A stretch of DNA of 64,000 nt from Epiperipatus broadwayi (GCA_028023455.1 JAQFVV010006449.1:850812-914811), one strand, 5' to 3'; numbered from the stretch's first letter, positions 13,201-26,341 are shown. Notes: generated from the sequence alone by a model not told the origin. Translations and numbers: made by a program.

Positions 13201-15413
13201 AATACGGGAACAGCTTATTTCAATAAAAAGAAGGGCATCTTCATGAGACGTTGGATCTAAACTCCAACTAAAAATATTACAAAGAGAAAAACATTTCATT
13301 ATCACATATCTTTATGATTTATTTTGCTAAATAGACTAGAAAACTAACTATAAGAAATTGCAGTACTAGCATTATGACAGTGAGAGAGAGGGAGGCACAT
13401 TTGGCCAAGAAAACATCATTCTCTGAATTTTAAAGTGATACACTAGCTTCATGCTTACAGTACCGAAAAGGGAAACATAGGTAGGAAGTTTCTATGGGAA
13501 GGATCATGGCAGAGCCATGCGGAGCTTCATCTTCATTAACCTGCATGTTCCAAAAGTAGACATAGACATCTGTTATGAATGGGAACACTAAATGATGGGA
13601 GGCTTTGAATCTATGGCATGAGTTATGAGTGAATCAGAGCTGTATATAAATATACACTTGAAGAAGAAGAATGATGAATGAAGACAATTGTGATTCCCTG
13701 GAATGAGGTACAGGTAAAACAGATCCAAGCCCTATGTGGCTTATTAATAATTTGACATATTCCAGCAATGCTATCATAAGAATATAAAGTCATTGAATTT
13801 AAATACTAAAATACAGCATTAAATGGTTTAACAAATACATAATGATATGCTAAAATAATGATCCATGTAAGATAACATCATTTATCATAAGTTAAACTAT
13901 AATTAATGAAGTGTGCATTTCTCCCCCTTCTTGAATCAATACTATTTTGTGTAAATATATAAAATTCATGCACTTAAGAGTGTGAACAACAAAATAGAAT
14001 TTGTTCACAAGCCTTTTTGATGATGATAATGAATAAAGAAATTAATAAAACTAATGGACACTAATATCCACCCCAGATTGCAAAGTATTTATACATTTTA
14101 TATAATTTTATGGTAAAATATATATTTTTAAAAAAGCATATATTCTTTTTAAAAGAAAAACTCAGTCTTACGAACTATTTAGAAATAAATAACCAGAACT
14201 CATTAATATCTCCATTTTTTATTCCACAACGGGATGTAGAAGTTTGTAAGACTGGGTTTGATTGGCATTTACTAATAAAATTAAGTGAACATATAAAAAA
14301 TATCATTAAAATTAAATTATAACAGCACTAAATTATAAGAATAAGAAGTGTGAATTGGATGAAAGATTTTTACAGTAATATGATTTAGATAGAAGAGAAT
14401 TGATACAAAAAATTAACATAGTTTTAAAAAAAATTAAACTTAAAGAAAACATTAATTTTAAAGAGTTACAAGTTAGAAATAGTTAATATGATTATAATGT
14501 CTTTGGACTGGTTACCTCCGAATTCTATGAAGTACTGACAAATCTTTTGTGACAGGTGACATTTTTTGATGGTACAGGCACTTTTGAGCAGTAAGAGCTA
14601 CATCTCTGCACGGCAATGTGTGGAGCTAAAAACAGAGAGAAAGGTGGCCGAGGCCCCTCAAAAATTAAATAGATGTGGAGTCAGTGAGCATCAATTGACC
14701 AAACCCTGATACAATAGATTTTTAGCCCTATTTATGTCAGTTTTTAGTTATTTAAAGAATGATTGTTTTAATTAAATTTCTTAACTCTAATTAATTTTTA
14801 ATTTACAGAAATCTTTTCTCTATTGTTAGTAGATATGCAATCGTTACATAACTGTCCAAAAATAAAAAAAATAAAAAAATAAAAAAACTGTCGAAAAATA
14901 AATTCAAATCAATTTCCAGATTGGAAATGGGTTTCATAAAAATGTTAGTAGCTAACTAAAATCAATTAACTTTGTTTTAGATTTTACTTTAATTTAAAAA
15001 TTCCTTTTAAATCATGAAACCAACTAATGTTTCTACCCCTTTAATTATTCTTGGACAATTAATGACTGCATCTTCCATCCTAAATATTTGTGTAATTATG
15101 TGAAGAAAAATAATTACAAAATATTAAAAATATAATTAAGAAAATAAAATACAAATTATTTACAATATTCGTTTGTGCTGTTATATATATAAAAGCTCCA
15201 TTAATATATATATATATCTGCGTTGTATCTAGAAATATTAAAATCAAAATAATTAAAGAATTTTTATTTAAAATTTATATTTATAACTTTTATAGACGCT
15301 TCTCAGAAATATACGTATAGTTTATATACATGTGAAAAAAAAAAAAAACAGGATAAAACGTGGGTTGTGGTAAAACTGTAAAACTCGATCTTGAACTAAG
15401 ATCGACTGTTTCA
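10214..15413 (+). repeat. Repeat family B, copy 1 (about 3.0 kb plus a 2.2-kb insertion)
   Basis: Segments 10214-10589 and 12791-15413 are collinear with 16491-16870 and 16870-19613 plus 21770-21997. Markers shared in order include CCATCCAACAAGATTTAGAA, GATTCGAACAATTGGAC, TTTAGTGTGGCGGTTACAAT, GGCACATTTGGCC, TGATCCATGTAAGATAACAT and TATTCTTGGACA. The right end is a hairpin: TGAAAC-type, CGATCTT, GAACT, AAGATCG, then ACTGTTTCA near 15413. No frame longer than about 70 codons exists and no polymerase, transposase or gag motif was found, so it is unclassified: a non-autonomous element, an old retroelement, or a segmental duplication. Copies differ by many substitutions and small indels. Direction is arbitrary. 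Confidence 0.85.
10590..12790 (+). mobile_element. Repeat family A, element 1 (2.2 kb, TG...CA ends) inserted in family B
   Basis: It starts TGTAACGATCC and ends CTCATTACA, and is absent from the equivalent place in family B copy 2 (near 16860). The flanks are AT repeats on both sides, so an ATAT target duplication is possible but not distinctive. TG...CA ends with matching TGTAACG/CGTTACA-type inverted termini and a short target duplication fit a solo LTR or a small LTR-type element without genes. The first 110 bp hold a nested stem-loop (TCTAGG, CATTTGAA, CCTAGA at 10640-10659), with GGCAGATACGT repeated downstream. A weak frame around 11520-11850 has codon matches with element 2 (KNNKKKLHRK, TTSTNY, NISNPLT), hinting at an ancestral ORF. 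Confidence 0.75.
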
Positions 15414-15686
15414 CACTTCCCCCTTAAAATGACAAAAAAAATGAATTAATAAAATGCCTTTACTTCAAATCCATTCGCGACTGAAGAACAACCAATTTTC
15501 TTTCAAAACTGGACTTAATTATTTAATATATTTTTATCTAAAAAGCACTTTTTATAATGGTGCATTTTCTACTTTTGCACTAAATGATTCTGGACTTATT
15601 TATACCATCTTCAACTATCTCCTGCCTTACTCTTTTGGTTTCTCCCCGATAATTTATTCTCTCTGCCTTTCATCCTGAACTGCTGC

Positions 15687-15726
<40 letters not shown>

Positions 15727-15737
15727 GCATCTGGTTC

Positions 15738-15768
<31 letters not shown>

Positions 15769-16490
15769 GCATCTGGTTCACTAATTAACATACGATAATA
15801 AACTAACTATTCATATATAAATATGGAAAGCACACAAAAAAAAAAAATAACAAAAAACAATACCCTATTACTAGGCTTTTTTATTTTCCATCTGACTTGA
15901 AGTGTTATTATTATTACATAGTCATTATTATCTCTTACCATATTTGGTCATTGCTATACAAAATTTGTTCATAATTAGCATCGATTCTCTACTACAACCC
16001 ACTCAATCCAGGTTCAAAGTCACCTTCATTAAATTCTGTGCTTTAAAAAAACACTGGTTGGCAAATTTATATCAGGTCACCATCCAACATGGTGACCCAG
16101 AATGTACAAGTAAAAGCTGGGTCACTCAATTCTCATGTACAAGAAATATATATCTTGATAGAATTGTCTTTCTTTCAAAAATATACTGATAATTACATAC
16201 TTCTTTTACATGTATATACTACATTTTTATATACATATGACATTAAATACAATTATATTATTGAATGTATAAACCTGAGAGAAAAAAAAACAACAATGAC
16301 TGAACATACAAACTCGGAAAAAAATATCTTACACATATACATTATTTAGTGTTATTCAAAAAAGAAGAAAAAACATTATATATATATATATATGTGTGTC
16401 TGTGTTGAACACTATACAGGGAATTGCAGGGTGTGGTAATATTGAACAGCCCCACGACTGGGCATCCAAACCCAGGAAAAAAATCCACTG
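15414..16490. other. Spacer between family B copies, no gene seen
   Basis: Contains (AT)n tracts and a small tandem duplication: TAAAGTGCATCTGGTTCA occurs twice, at about 15721 and 15764, each preceded by (AT)n. Short frames at 15454-15678, 15902-16189 and 16089-16349 have no recognised domain. Confidence 0.5.
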
Positions 16491-17087
16491 TACTGGTCAT
16501 AAATGTGTGTCCATCCAACAAGATTTAGAATCTAAGCAAAAGAACACCAAATCCAATCATGCCTGAGATAAACAGGATAGGAGCAATCAAGAATTCTAAC
16601 CTATTTGCCCATTACGTAAATCTATAACACTACGAACAATACCTATGGTGAGACCACATGAATTAATTCTATCCTGTCTTGGTGCTACAACATTTTGCAT
16701 GAGAACCCCTTGCTGATGATGATGAGGGATTGAATGAACCCAATATATAAGTTTAAAAAAACATAAAATAAATATATTAATGAGATTCGAACAATTGGAC
16801 TAAGTTTAAAATATAACTATTTATCTGGAAAAAAATTGAGATGAGTTTTATATATATTTATATAATCAACTTCACACCTTTAAAATTTTGTTTTCATTAC
16901 AAACATTTAACAAACTTGATACAATTATTTTTATTTTAACAAATATCAATTTAGTGTGGCGGTTACAATAATGAATGTATATTTAAAAATAGGATTTTAT
17001 TCAATGTTACAAAAGAGATTTATCTTGTGGTTTGGTGAAGATTTTATACGTTTAATATATATATATATAGTGAAGATTTTATACATT

Positions 17088-17089
<2 letters not shown>

Positions 17090-17133
<44 letters not shown>
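17090..17133. repeat. (TA)n microsatellite in family B copy 2
   Basis: Uninterrupted TA repeats. Just before it, GTGAAGATTTTATAC is duplicated (about 17034 and 17070), a local duplication absent from copy 1. Confidence 0.9.
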
Positions 17134-17137
<4 letters not shown>

Positions 17138-18241
17138 TTGTTGATTATACGATTTTAGTAGGATGCCCTTAGCATTTAATACATATGTTTATTTTCTATT
17201 TATAGAATTTATTTACAACAATTAAAATAAGGATACACTTTGATAGTAAGTTAGAATAAAAACATTAATTATTTTACATTTTCAACATTTAATGAAAGAA
17301 TATCGTGAAACTCTATAAATATGGAAATGGCTTATTTCAATAAAGGGGAAGGCGGCTTCATGAGAAGTTGGATCTAAGCTCCAACAAAAAATATTACAAA
17401 GAGAAAAAACGTTTCTTTATCGCATATCATTATGATTTATTTTGTTAAACAGGCTAGAAAACTAACTATAAGAATTTGTGGTGCTAACATTTTGTCAGTG
17501 AGAGAGAAGGTGGCACATTTGGCCAACAAAACGTTATTCTCTGAATTTTAAGGTGGTACACTAACTTCGTGCTTAGGGTACCAAAAAGGGAAAGTTAGGC
17601 AAGAAGTTTCTATGGGCCGGATCACATCAAAGCCATACAGAGCTTCATCTACACTAACCTGCATGTTCCAGAAGTAGACTTAGATTTCTGTTTTGGAAAA
17701 GAACACTAAAAGATGGGAGGCTTTGATTTCATGGCATGAAATATGAGTGAATCAAAGCAGTATATAAATTTATACATGGAGAAGAAGAATGACAACTGAA
17801 GATGATTGGGATTCCCTGGAATGAAGTACAGGCGAATCAGATCCATGCCCCATGTGGCTTATTAATAATTTGACACATGCCAGTAATGCTATCATAAGAA
17901 TATAAAGTCATTGAATTTAAATACTAAAATACAGCATTAAATGGTTTAACAAATACATAATGACATGCTAAAATAATGATCCATGTAAGATAACATCATA
18001 ATCATAAGTTAAACTATAATTAATGAAAAGTGCATTTCTCCCCCTTCTTGAATCAATACTATTTTGCTTTAATATCTAAAAAAAAAAACAAAATTCATGC
18101 ACTTAAAAGTGCGAACAACAAAATAGAATTTGTTCACAAGCCTTTTTGACAATGATGATGAATAAAGAAATTAATAAAACTAATGGACACTAATATCCAT
18201 CCCAGATTGCAAACTATTTATACATTTTGTATAATTTTATG

Positions 18242-18546
18242 TTAAATAATTTTACTTTTGGGAAATGTATGTATTCAAGCACAAGTGCGTGTGCGGCGCA
18301 ACTGCTCCCAAAAGCTGTTAATACAAATACAAATAGCTAACTAAAAATATTAAAACAGCTGAGCGCTTTCAAAGGATCTTGCCTTCATAATCATAGCTTG
18401 CATAAATTTAAACATAAGCAAGCTATGATTATGAAGGCAAGATCCTTTGAAAGCACTCAGCTGTTTTAATATTTTTAGTTAGCTATTTGTATTTGTATTA
18501 ACAGCTTTTGGGAGCAGTTGCGCCACACACGCACTTGTGCTTGAAT
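18242..18546. mobile_element. Foldback/MITE-like insertion with an 11-bp target duplication
   Basis: Arms at about 18271-18404 and 18413-18545 pair almost perfectly (TTCAAGCACAAGTGCG against CGCACTTGTGCTTGAA), with a tiny central loop. ATAATTTTATG occurs just before the insert at 18231-18241 and just after at 18547-18557. Family B copy 1 has a single uninterrupted ATAATTTTATG at about 14103-14113, which is the empty site. A 29-bp tail precedes the left arm and has no partner on the right. No transposase is encoded. Confidence 0.85.
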
Positions 18547-19613
18547 ATAATTTTATGGTAAAGTATATTTTTTTAAAAAAGTATATATTCATTTTAAAAG
18601 AAAAACTCTGTCTTACGAAATATTTAAAAATAAATAACCAGAACTCATTCATTTTCCCCCTTTTCTATTCCACAGTGATATATAGAAGTTTGTAAGACTG
18701 GGTTTGATTGGCATTTACTAATAAAATTAAGTGAACATATAAAAAATATCATTAAAATAAAATTATAACCACATTAAATTATAAGAATAAGAAGTCTTAG
18801 TTGGATGAAAAGTATTTACAGTAATGTGATTTAAATAGAAGGGAATTGATAGAAACAGATTAACATACTCACCAATTAGTGAGTTTTAAAAAAACATTAA
18901 ACTTAAAGAAAACATTAATTTTAAAGAGTTACAAGTTAGAATTAGTTAATATGATTATAATGTCTTTGGCTGGTTACCTCAGAATTCTATAAAGTACTGA
19001 TGAATCTTTTTTGGCAGGCAGCATTCTTCGATGGCATGGGCATTCTTGGGCAGTAGGAGCTACATCTCTGCATGGTAAAGTGTGGAGCTGAAAATGGAGG
19101 GGAAGGTGCCTGAGGCCACTGAAAATTAAACAGATGTGGAGTCAGCTAGCAATGATTGACCAAACTCTGACACAATAGATTTTTGGCCCTATTTATGTCA
19201 GATTTTAGTTAATCAAAGAATCTTTGTTTTAATTAAACTTCTTAACTCTAATTAATTTTTAATTTACAGAAATCTTTCTCTATTGTTAGTACAGATGCAA
19301 TCGTTAGATAACTTTTCTAAAAATAAATTCAAATCAATTTCCTGATTGGAAATAGCTTTGATAAAAACATTAATAGCTAACTAAAATCAATTAGCTTTGT
19401 TTTAGATTTTACTTTAATTTAAAAATTCCTATTAAATCAAGAAACAAACTAATGTTCCCACCCCTTTAATTATTCTTGGACAGTTAATGACTGTATCTTC
19501 CTTCTTGAATATTTGTGTAATTACATGAAGAAAAATAATTACAAAGTATTAAAAATATAATTAAGAAAAAAAATACAAAATTATTTACAATATTTGTTTG
19601 TGCTTTTATATAT

Positions 19614-21769
19614 TATAACGGTCTGGTGGAGAGGGTGTTTGCAGTCTTAACATATCTGCACGACAAGGGCGCCATCGAGGCATTTGAATCTAGAAAATTT
19701 ATAGAGTAGGCAGATATGCACTGTTAAGATCCCACTTTATTTTATATTTAGACCATTAGCCCAAGTCACTAGCTCAGTGGAGAAGCAGAGATAATAATAT
19801 ATATCTTTAATTTATATCTTAAATATAAAAAAATAAAAGCCACTGCCAGTAATTAACACACAAACAATATTTATTTAAGCACATATATAATCATTTAAAT
19901 TTGAAGAATAACATTTATTATTTTAGATTTTAATATTAACATTTAATTTAAATTATTATTTTAAAATTTTAAGATTGTCCATACAAATGAATTTAATATG
20001 TTTTATTAAGATTGTCGAGTATGAATAGACTACATAGATTGTATTTGAAAAGAAAATATTCTATCCCTTATTTAACCTTAGGCCAAAAGTTCACAGTGAA
20101 ACCGGCATCAATCCATCTGATACATTGATGTATTCAATGTAGCATGAAAATACGACAGCACAAATATATACCATACTGTCAGGAATGTACATCTGAACAG
20201 CATGGTTAGAGAAGACATTGACTCTTGTCCAATACAGGAATGTTACATCTGTATGGCAAGAAGAACAATAAAAAAAAACTCCATAGGAAGGGACTGCATT
20301 TTTCCATCTTACTATTCCCTTCCATAGGCAAAAAGAGGTGTGCGGCATATAATGGAGATCCTGCATGTAGCGAACCTCATACTACATCTACTAATTACAC
20401 CAATATATCCAATCCATTGACCTAATTTAACTACGAAACAAATAACCTAAGATTACCCTCCCCTAATTAATTAATATAACTTTACAAATCTATATAGCCA
20501 TTCATGCCCAACTTAAATTTAACATTTATATAAATTCGCACAGATGGATTTATAAAAGTTTGTTTTTTAATGTTGAGCATAGATCGACTACATAGATTAC
20601 ATGCTCAAAAACATTTCAAAATAAACATAAATGATCAAAATATAAAGTCATTGATGTAATTGCAGAGGGAATTCACTAGAAACCCAATGGCATTCATCAT
20701 AAGATGCCGCATTGACACCAATAACTAAAAAGACATCCGAATAAATACATTTTAGATATTCAACATAAGATATCATTATTTACCGAATGTCTATATATTT
20801 TAATCAAATATGAAAACAAAAACATAATTAAACGTGAACGAATCTATGCAAGCATCTATGCCCAACTTAAATTTAATGCATTTAATAATTTCTACAATAA
20901 ATATTAATAAAAATAAAAAAAAAAAAAAAATGGAAATGATTTTTAGCAAACTTAAATGTAAAAAAAAAATTAAACAATAATTGATTTGGAAAAGTCAGAT
21001 TATAGTTCATTTTACAAAAATTAGATTTAGCTTGTTTATTAAACTTGTCAAATCTTGACGAAAGTTCTTAATTACTTTTAAATTTTAAAATTGTTCAGTT
21101 CAATAGCTTACAGTAGAAGAGTCATGGTTCTTGGTGCCAATTCCTGCGATGTCCCCATTGGAAGACCGGTCTGATGTTCTGGAGGTGGCCTTAGCTGGTT
21201 CCATTCCGGTATCACAGTCATTTCATTTTTTAAAATAGAGAGAGGGTGATATGTGCATCCTATCACACCTCTCAAAAACAATCAAGCTGGAACTGTCTGG
21301 CACTGTCCTTAATTTCAATATTTTTCCTTTTATAATCATCCTCTGGATTCAACGAACAAAACGTCACTAATCCATCATTTTCATTAGGGTCCGAGCTGAG
21401 GCTTGGTGCTTCCATTGGTCAAGCTAATTCTTTTTATTCTCTTATCTATATCTTTCCTCTGACTTTTTAATTATATAAGAGCCCCAAGGGCTAGTTTGCT
21501 TTTCAATTAATTTATAAAACAATCATTTCCATTTACAAAAATATTTTATCTTTTTCTTATACTTTTTTCTAAAAAAGTACGTTCAAATACCTTTTTTTTT
21601 TTATTTAAAAAAGAAATAATTTTTAAAGTTTTGCATCTGTGCAAATATATATATATTGAACAACTCTTTAATTTTTTTTAGCTTTTAGTTTTTAATAAAT
21701 TTATTTTTATTTGTGAACTTAAAGTTTTTATTTTAAATTAATGTAACGGCATATTTATATATCGTTACA
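19614..21769 (+). mobile_element. Repeat family A, element 2 (2.2 kb) inserted in family B copy 2
   Basis: It starts TATAACGGTCTGG (first G lost relative to element 1) and ends ATCGTTACA; the flanking ATAT on each side is compatible with a 4-bp duplication. The empty site is in copy 1 near 15182-15200. The last 28 bp (21742-21769) form their own palindrome, TGTAACG...CGTTACA. A 66-codon frame at 20225-20425 and a 91-codon frame on the opposite strand (20366-20091) overlap. The plus frame shares NNKKKLHRK, TTSTNYT and NISNPLT with the broken frame of element 1, so it may be an ORF relic. No retroviral-type domain recognised. Confidence 0.75.
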
Positions 21770-21997
21770 ATATATAAAAGCTCTGTTAATATATGTATAT
21801 ATCTGAGTTGCATCTAGAGATATTAATATAAAAATAATTAAAGAATTTTTATTTAAAATTCATATTTATAACTTTTATAGATGCTTCTCAAAAATATTTA
21901 TATAATTTACTTACATGTCAAAAAAAAAAAGCAGGATGAACCGTGGGTTGTGGTAGAACAGTGAAACTCGATCTTGAACTAAGATCGACTGTTTCAA

Positions 21998-24856
21998 TAT
22001 ATATATATATTGTAATTGTAACTTTTAGTTAATCTAATATAGAAGTACACAAAAATACTTATACACTCATCTATAATTATCTCTAATTAAACTATTTATT
22101 AATCAAAATATATTTGACTATTTTAATATGCATACATATATATATACACCATTTATTTTAATAAAAATAAATTTAAAATGATACGTAATTTAATGTTAAA
22201 CTTTTAAATAATCCAAATTTAAAAATGAAAAATAAACAATTATATATATTGAAACAGTCAGATTCAAATTCAAATCTTAAGTTTCACCTTTTTCTATCAT
22301 CTCTCACCCACCACCTTATCCTACTTAAATTTAAACTTTTTGGTATCGAGTTGTGTGTGTAGCGATATTAAAAATGTATAAATATCTGTAAAATTTACCA
22401 TAAATGCACACACACTTCCATAAAAAATTTAAAACAATAAATAAAAATATTTGATATAATTTAAATTTTTCTTTTAGTTATATAATGTTTATATAACTTT
22501 AACTATTTATTTTAAATTATAAACTTTTGTTAGTTTATTGCTGTTTTAAAAATCGTATTTTAAATAATAATTTTGAAATTAGATTGTAATTTAAACAAAA
22601 GTAAATTAATTATTTATTCCCTTTGTACTTGAAATTTTTCAAATAATGGTCGGTGAGAGATAATAGATTAATTAAAAAATTCCCTAAATGTTTTAATTAC
22701 TAAAATGTTAAAAAGGTAAAATATACCTAAACATTAGGAATGTAGCTTTCTGGAATAATTAAAATTCTAAAACTCTGACTAATGCATTGATTCTCCTCGG
22801 GGCAAATGAATGTAGCTAAAAATAAACTAGAATGGAATTGTAAGATAAGATAAAAAAAGAGAGAAGGACATTTTGATTTAAAGAACTTTTTAATTAGACT
22901 TTGTGATGTGCTCTTGCTTGGTTAAGAGAATCAGAGAATCTTAAATTAATTTGTCCATTACAAGATGACCGAGTATAAAATTCCCATACTATTTTTCCCC
23001 CAGAGATGGTCGATTATATGTGTGACCCTCCATATGTGCCCTTCACAATCAGAAAGCTTTTGCTGCTATTGAAATGAATCCATAACCTGAGTGCAGGAAA
23101 GAACTGCTACTGCTTAAACTAATGAACAATTTTCAACTGACCATGGAACATGAAAAGCTTCTTATACAACAGGTGTCTGTACCCAAGGCCTCTAGAGGAC
23201 TCTAAATTTTATCCATAAGCTATAGCTCACTTTATATAAATTGTTCACTGATGAATTTAATTGTTAATCTATTATGTAAATTATTTTAATAATTGAGCTT
23301 AACTAACTCTGTGTACTTCTTGGGTGTATATTTCTACTTTTTACATTTTTATTATTTAATAATAGCATGCCTATAATATTTCTGGCCGGACCTTGCCAAA
23401 TTTTAAATATAAAATCTGCCATCTTGTACATCAACCTACTAGTATTGTTCTTTTCTATACTTATGTTGGCTGGTCAGCTCAGAAATCTCCATAATTCTCT
23501 AAAATATAAATACATGATTACATGAAACAGTGGATGCATGTCCTGCGAATCATATAATTAATACTTACTTCTATTAAATTATTTTGTTTCAGTTATTTTC
23601 AGATTAATCAACATGCATTCATAGTTTCACTAATAGTAAATGAAGGGGTCTACTATATAGCAGGTGTCAGACATATTAGTTCTTATAATAGCCACCCAAC
23701 TTACCTATTACTTTTTAAACTTGTTTTTAATTTTAAAAACTAAAGTTATTATTCGATAAATCCATTAAGTGCATTTTGTTGAGAGCAAAATATGTTATTT
23801 ATTAAATGTTGGTAATGTAAGACCGAGTCATCAAATTTAAATTAAATTGTAACAGTATATTACGTTAGTTATACATATGTTACAGTTTACAGATGCGATA
23901 ATCCATCTTCGAGCATTGGGTATCTCAGATCATACAATATTTACTGAATCCTAGTCATCCTACACAAGTGGACATAATGAATGTTCTCTTAGGGCTTGAC
24001 ACCCATCATGCAGTCAGGGAGTAATTGCAGCACAACCCCTTTACTCTTTATTTTTTGGCCTATGGCCAATGCCAGCCCATTGTTTTAAACTCATCCATTG
24101 GCTACCCAGTTTTAATGTACTGCCACACTTGCATCACAGTTCTAGATGTACCATGCGTTTCTTTATTATTAATTTTATTATTCCATGTATGACTCTGTTT
24201 CTACATTATATAACAAAAATTTGCTCTCAAATCAATGTCTGTCCATAGTTAATTCCTTATAAATACCTTATTTAATTAAATAAATATATGTCTGCAGCTG
24301 CTATTATTATTTTCCAATTTAGACTCATGCACTGCAAAAGACATTAAATCCCCAAAGGCATGATCTTAAAATACTTGCCCAAGAATTCAGGTAGCTAGAT
24401 TATGTCAATAAAATAATTGTGCTTCATTATAAATATAAAACAGTATCGAAGATTCTAATATAATCAAATGTTTTTAATTAAATAATTTTTAATATAAAAT
24501 GTTATAATTAAATAATTTCAAACCATACATCTGCCGCCATATATTTATTTATTCGACACACATTCAGTGTACTATCTCTTCAATTATTTAAAATATGAAT
24601 GTCTAAAATTAGTATTATATATATCTAACTTGAAAATAAAGTCTATGAGTCTCTCGCATCTTCCTGATCCTCATGTCTAAAGAAATATTTGCTAATGTAG
24701 CATCAGATGCATTGTTTCATAGTGTGTATTGTTGAACCAATAAACCATGTTTGAACTCTGCAGTGCTGGTAGCTTCACTACTTATGATGCTGTTTTTCTG
24801 TGTGGTGGTTGACTTCTGCACTATGTTAACGAAGCATAGGAATCTGACAATTGCAA
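21998..24856. other. AT-rich region, no gene seen
   Basis: At 22251-22320 a diverged, reversed copy of the family B right end appears (TGAAACAGTC, AAGTTTCAC, CACCCAC, TATCCT). A patch of more balanced composition at 23880-24200 has stops in all frames. Nothing else recognised. Confidence 0.45.
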
Positions 24857-24872
24857 TATATATATATATATA

Positions 24873-24908
<36 letters not shown>
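24857..24908. repeat. Interrupted (AT)n microsatellite
   Basis: Two AT runs separated by a short GTGC interruption. Reads as tyrosine-isoleucine repeats on the minus strand, which is not a gene. Confidence 0.9.
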
Positions 24909-24950
24909 ATCCCAGTGCATAATGCTATACTGAAATAAATATACAAATAT

Positions 24951-25162
24951 TAAGCAATTAAATCAATTCACATGATTAAGAAATCCAGTACTGCCCTCTG
25001 TGAACTAATATAAATACATTAGCGTTTGTATTTAAAAAAAAACCAGGTCAAAATGGATTTTGACCTGGCTATTTTGAAATACGAACTCTAATGTATTTAT
25101 ATATTAGTTCACAGAGGGCAGTACTGGATTTCTTAATCATGTGGGAAGATTTAATTGCTTAA
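24951..25162. mobile_element. Foldback element 4 (about 212-bp palindrome)
   Basis: Almost the whole interval pairs with itself around about 25056: AAGCAATTAAATC pairs with GATTTAATTGCTT, and AAATCCAGTACTGCCCTCTG with CAGAGGGCAGTACTGGATTT. The centre is a tight hairpin, CCAGGTCAAAA...TTTTGACCTGG. It is flanked by (AT)n on both sides. No coding capacity; MITE-like or an inverted duplication. Confidence 0.88.
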
Positions 25163-25168
25163 CCTTTG

Positions 25169-25169
<1 letters not shown>

Positions 25170-25213
<44 letters not shown>
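25170..25213. repeat. (TA)n microsatellite
   Basis: Pure TA repeats immediately right of foldback element 4. Confidence 0.9.
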
Positions 25214-25216
<3 letters not shown>

Positions 25217-26251
25217 AATCACGCATGGAAAATTGAAACAAAAATTCATGACCCAGAAAATTCCTTAGTTCTCTTGATAATAGAGAAGAGGAGAATATTA
25301 CTATTTTACATGGGAATTGAATTTTAACTATATTTGAAATGTTTAACTTTTTGAAATTAAAAATATTAATTCATTCATTTGGAAATTAAAACCTATGGAT
25401 TAAAAAACATTACAAGAAAAATATTTTAATTTTCTTCTAAATCTAAAAGAGAATAGTAATATAAAAAAACATCTATTTGAGTTATTGGAAACTTCTTTAT
25501 TTTAATACTTTGTTTTTCTATATATATAAATATATTGAAAATAATTATAAATATATAAAGAATCTTACAATGTGCTGTGAGTAGAATAATTTATATTGTA
25601 AAGGTTTCAAAACCAACTTTCATGCTAATTTAAGATATTTATTGCATTGAATGTCTAATAGAAAATGAAGATTAAGGACATCAATCTTCGAAGGATATAT
25701 TTTATCTTATATCAATAAAATCATTTGATAATGTTAATAATTTATCAATTTAGGATAAAAAAATAATTGTTATACCAATGGATTAATATACTTCACAGGA
25801 GAACTTCATTACCATTATGAACTACAGACCTAAATATCCATTCTTACTTAATGCAGGAAAATAAGTTTTTCTTTATTTACTTATATATTTTATATTATTA
25901 TTTATGTTAATTTAATATGTTTAATTTTATTAATTTTTTATTTCAAATTTGGTATCATATCTTTATAGTAGTAGAGATACCCAAATTTAATATTATACAC
26001 ATAAATTAAAAGTTTGACAAAATTCATCAAAATTAGATGAATTATAAAAAATGGTTATTATTTAATGGATATTAGAAACAGAATTATTATGTTTACTATA
26101 TAATATAGTAAATGTATAATGTATTTATTTTATTATAAATACATATAAAATAAGTTATACAATTGTAAATAATACTTACATAATAATAATTATGAAAGAT
26201 ATGAACAAAGACTGTAAATGTATTAATAAGTTATTTAAATCATTAATTTTT

Positions 26252-26260
<9 letters not shown>
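25214..26260. other. AT-rich region, no gene seen
   Basis: No feature recognised. Confidence 0.5.

Positions 26261-26261
<1 letters not shown>

Positions 26262-26338
<77 letters not shown>
26262..26338. repeat. (AT)n microsatellite
   Basis: About 77 bp of pure AT repeats. Confidence 0.95.

Positions 26339-26341
<3 letters not shown>

Larger units (their letters stand above)
16491..21997 (+). repeat. Repeat family B, copy 2 (about 3.0 kb plus two insertions)
   Basis: Direct-orientation partner of 10214-15413. It is interrupted by a foldback at 18242-18546 and by family A element 2 at 19614-21769, both absent from copy 1. The right end repeats the hairpin CGATCTT, GAACT, AAGATCG, ACTGTTTCA at about 21967-21997. 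A TGAAACAGTC block at 22251 looks like the same end in the opposite direction. No coding frame is shared between the copies, which argues against a functional protein. Confidence 0.85.

Noticed and set aside
20091-20425. Overlapping 91- and 66-codon frames in family A element 2
   Set aside because: Element 1 keeps only scattered codon matches on the plus strand; at best an ORF relic, not a gene.
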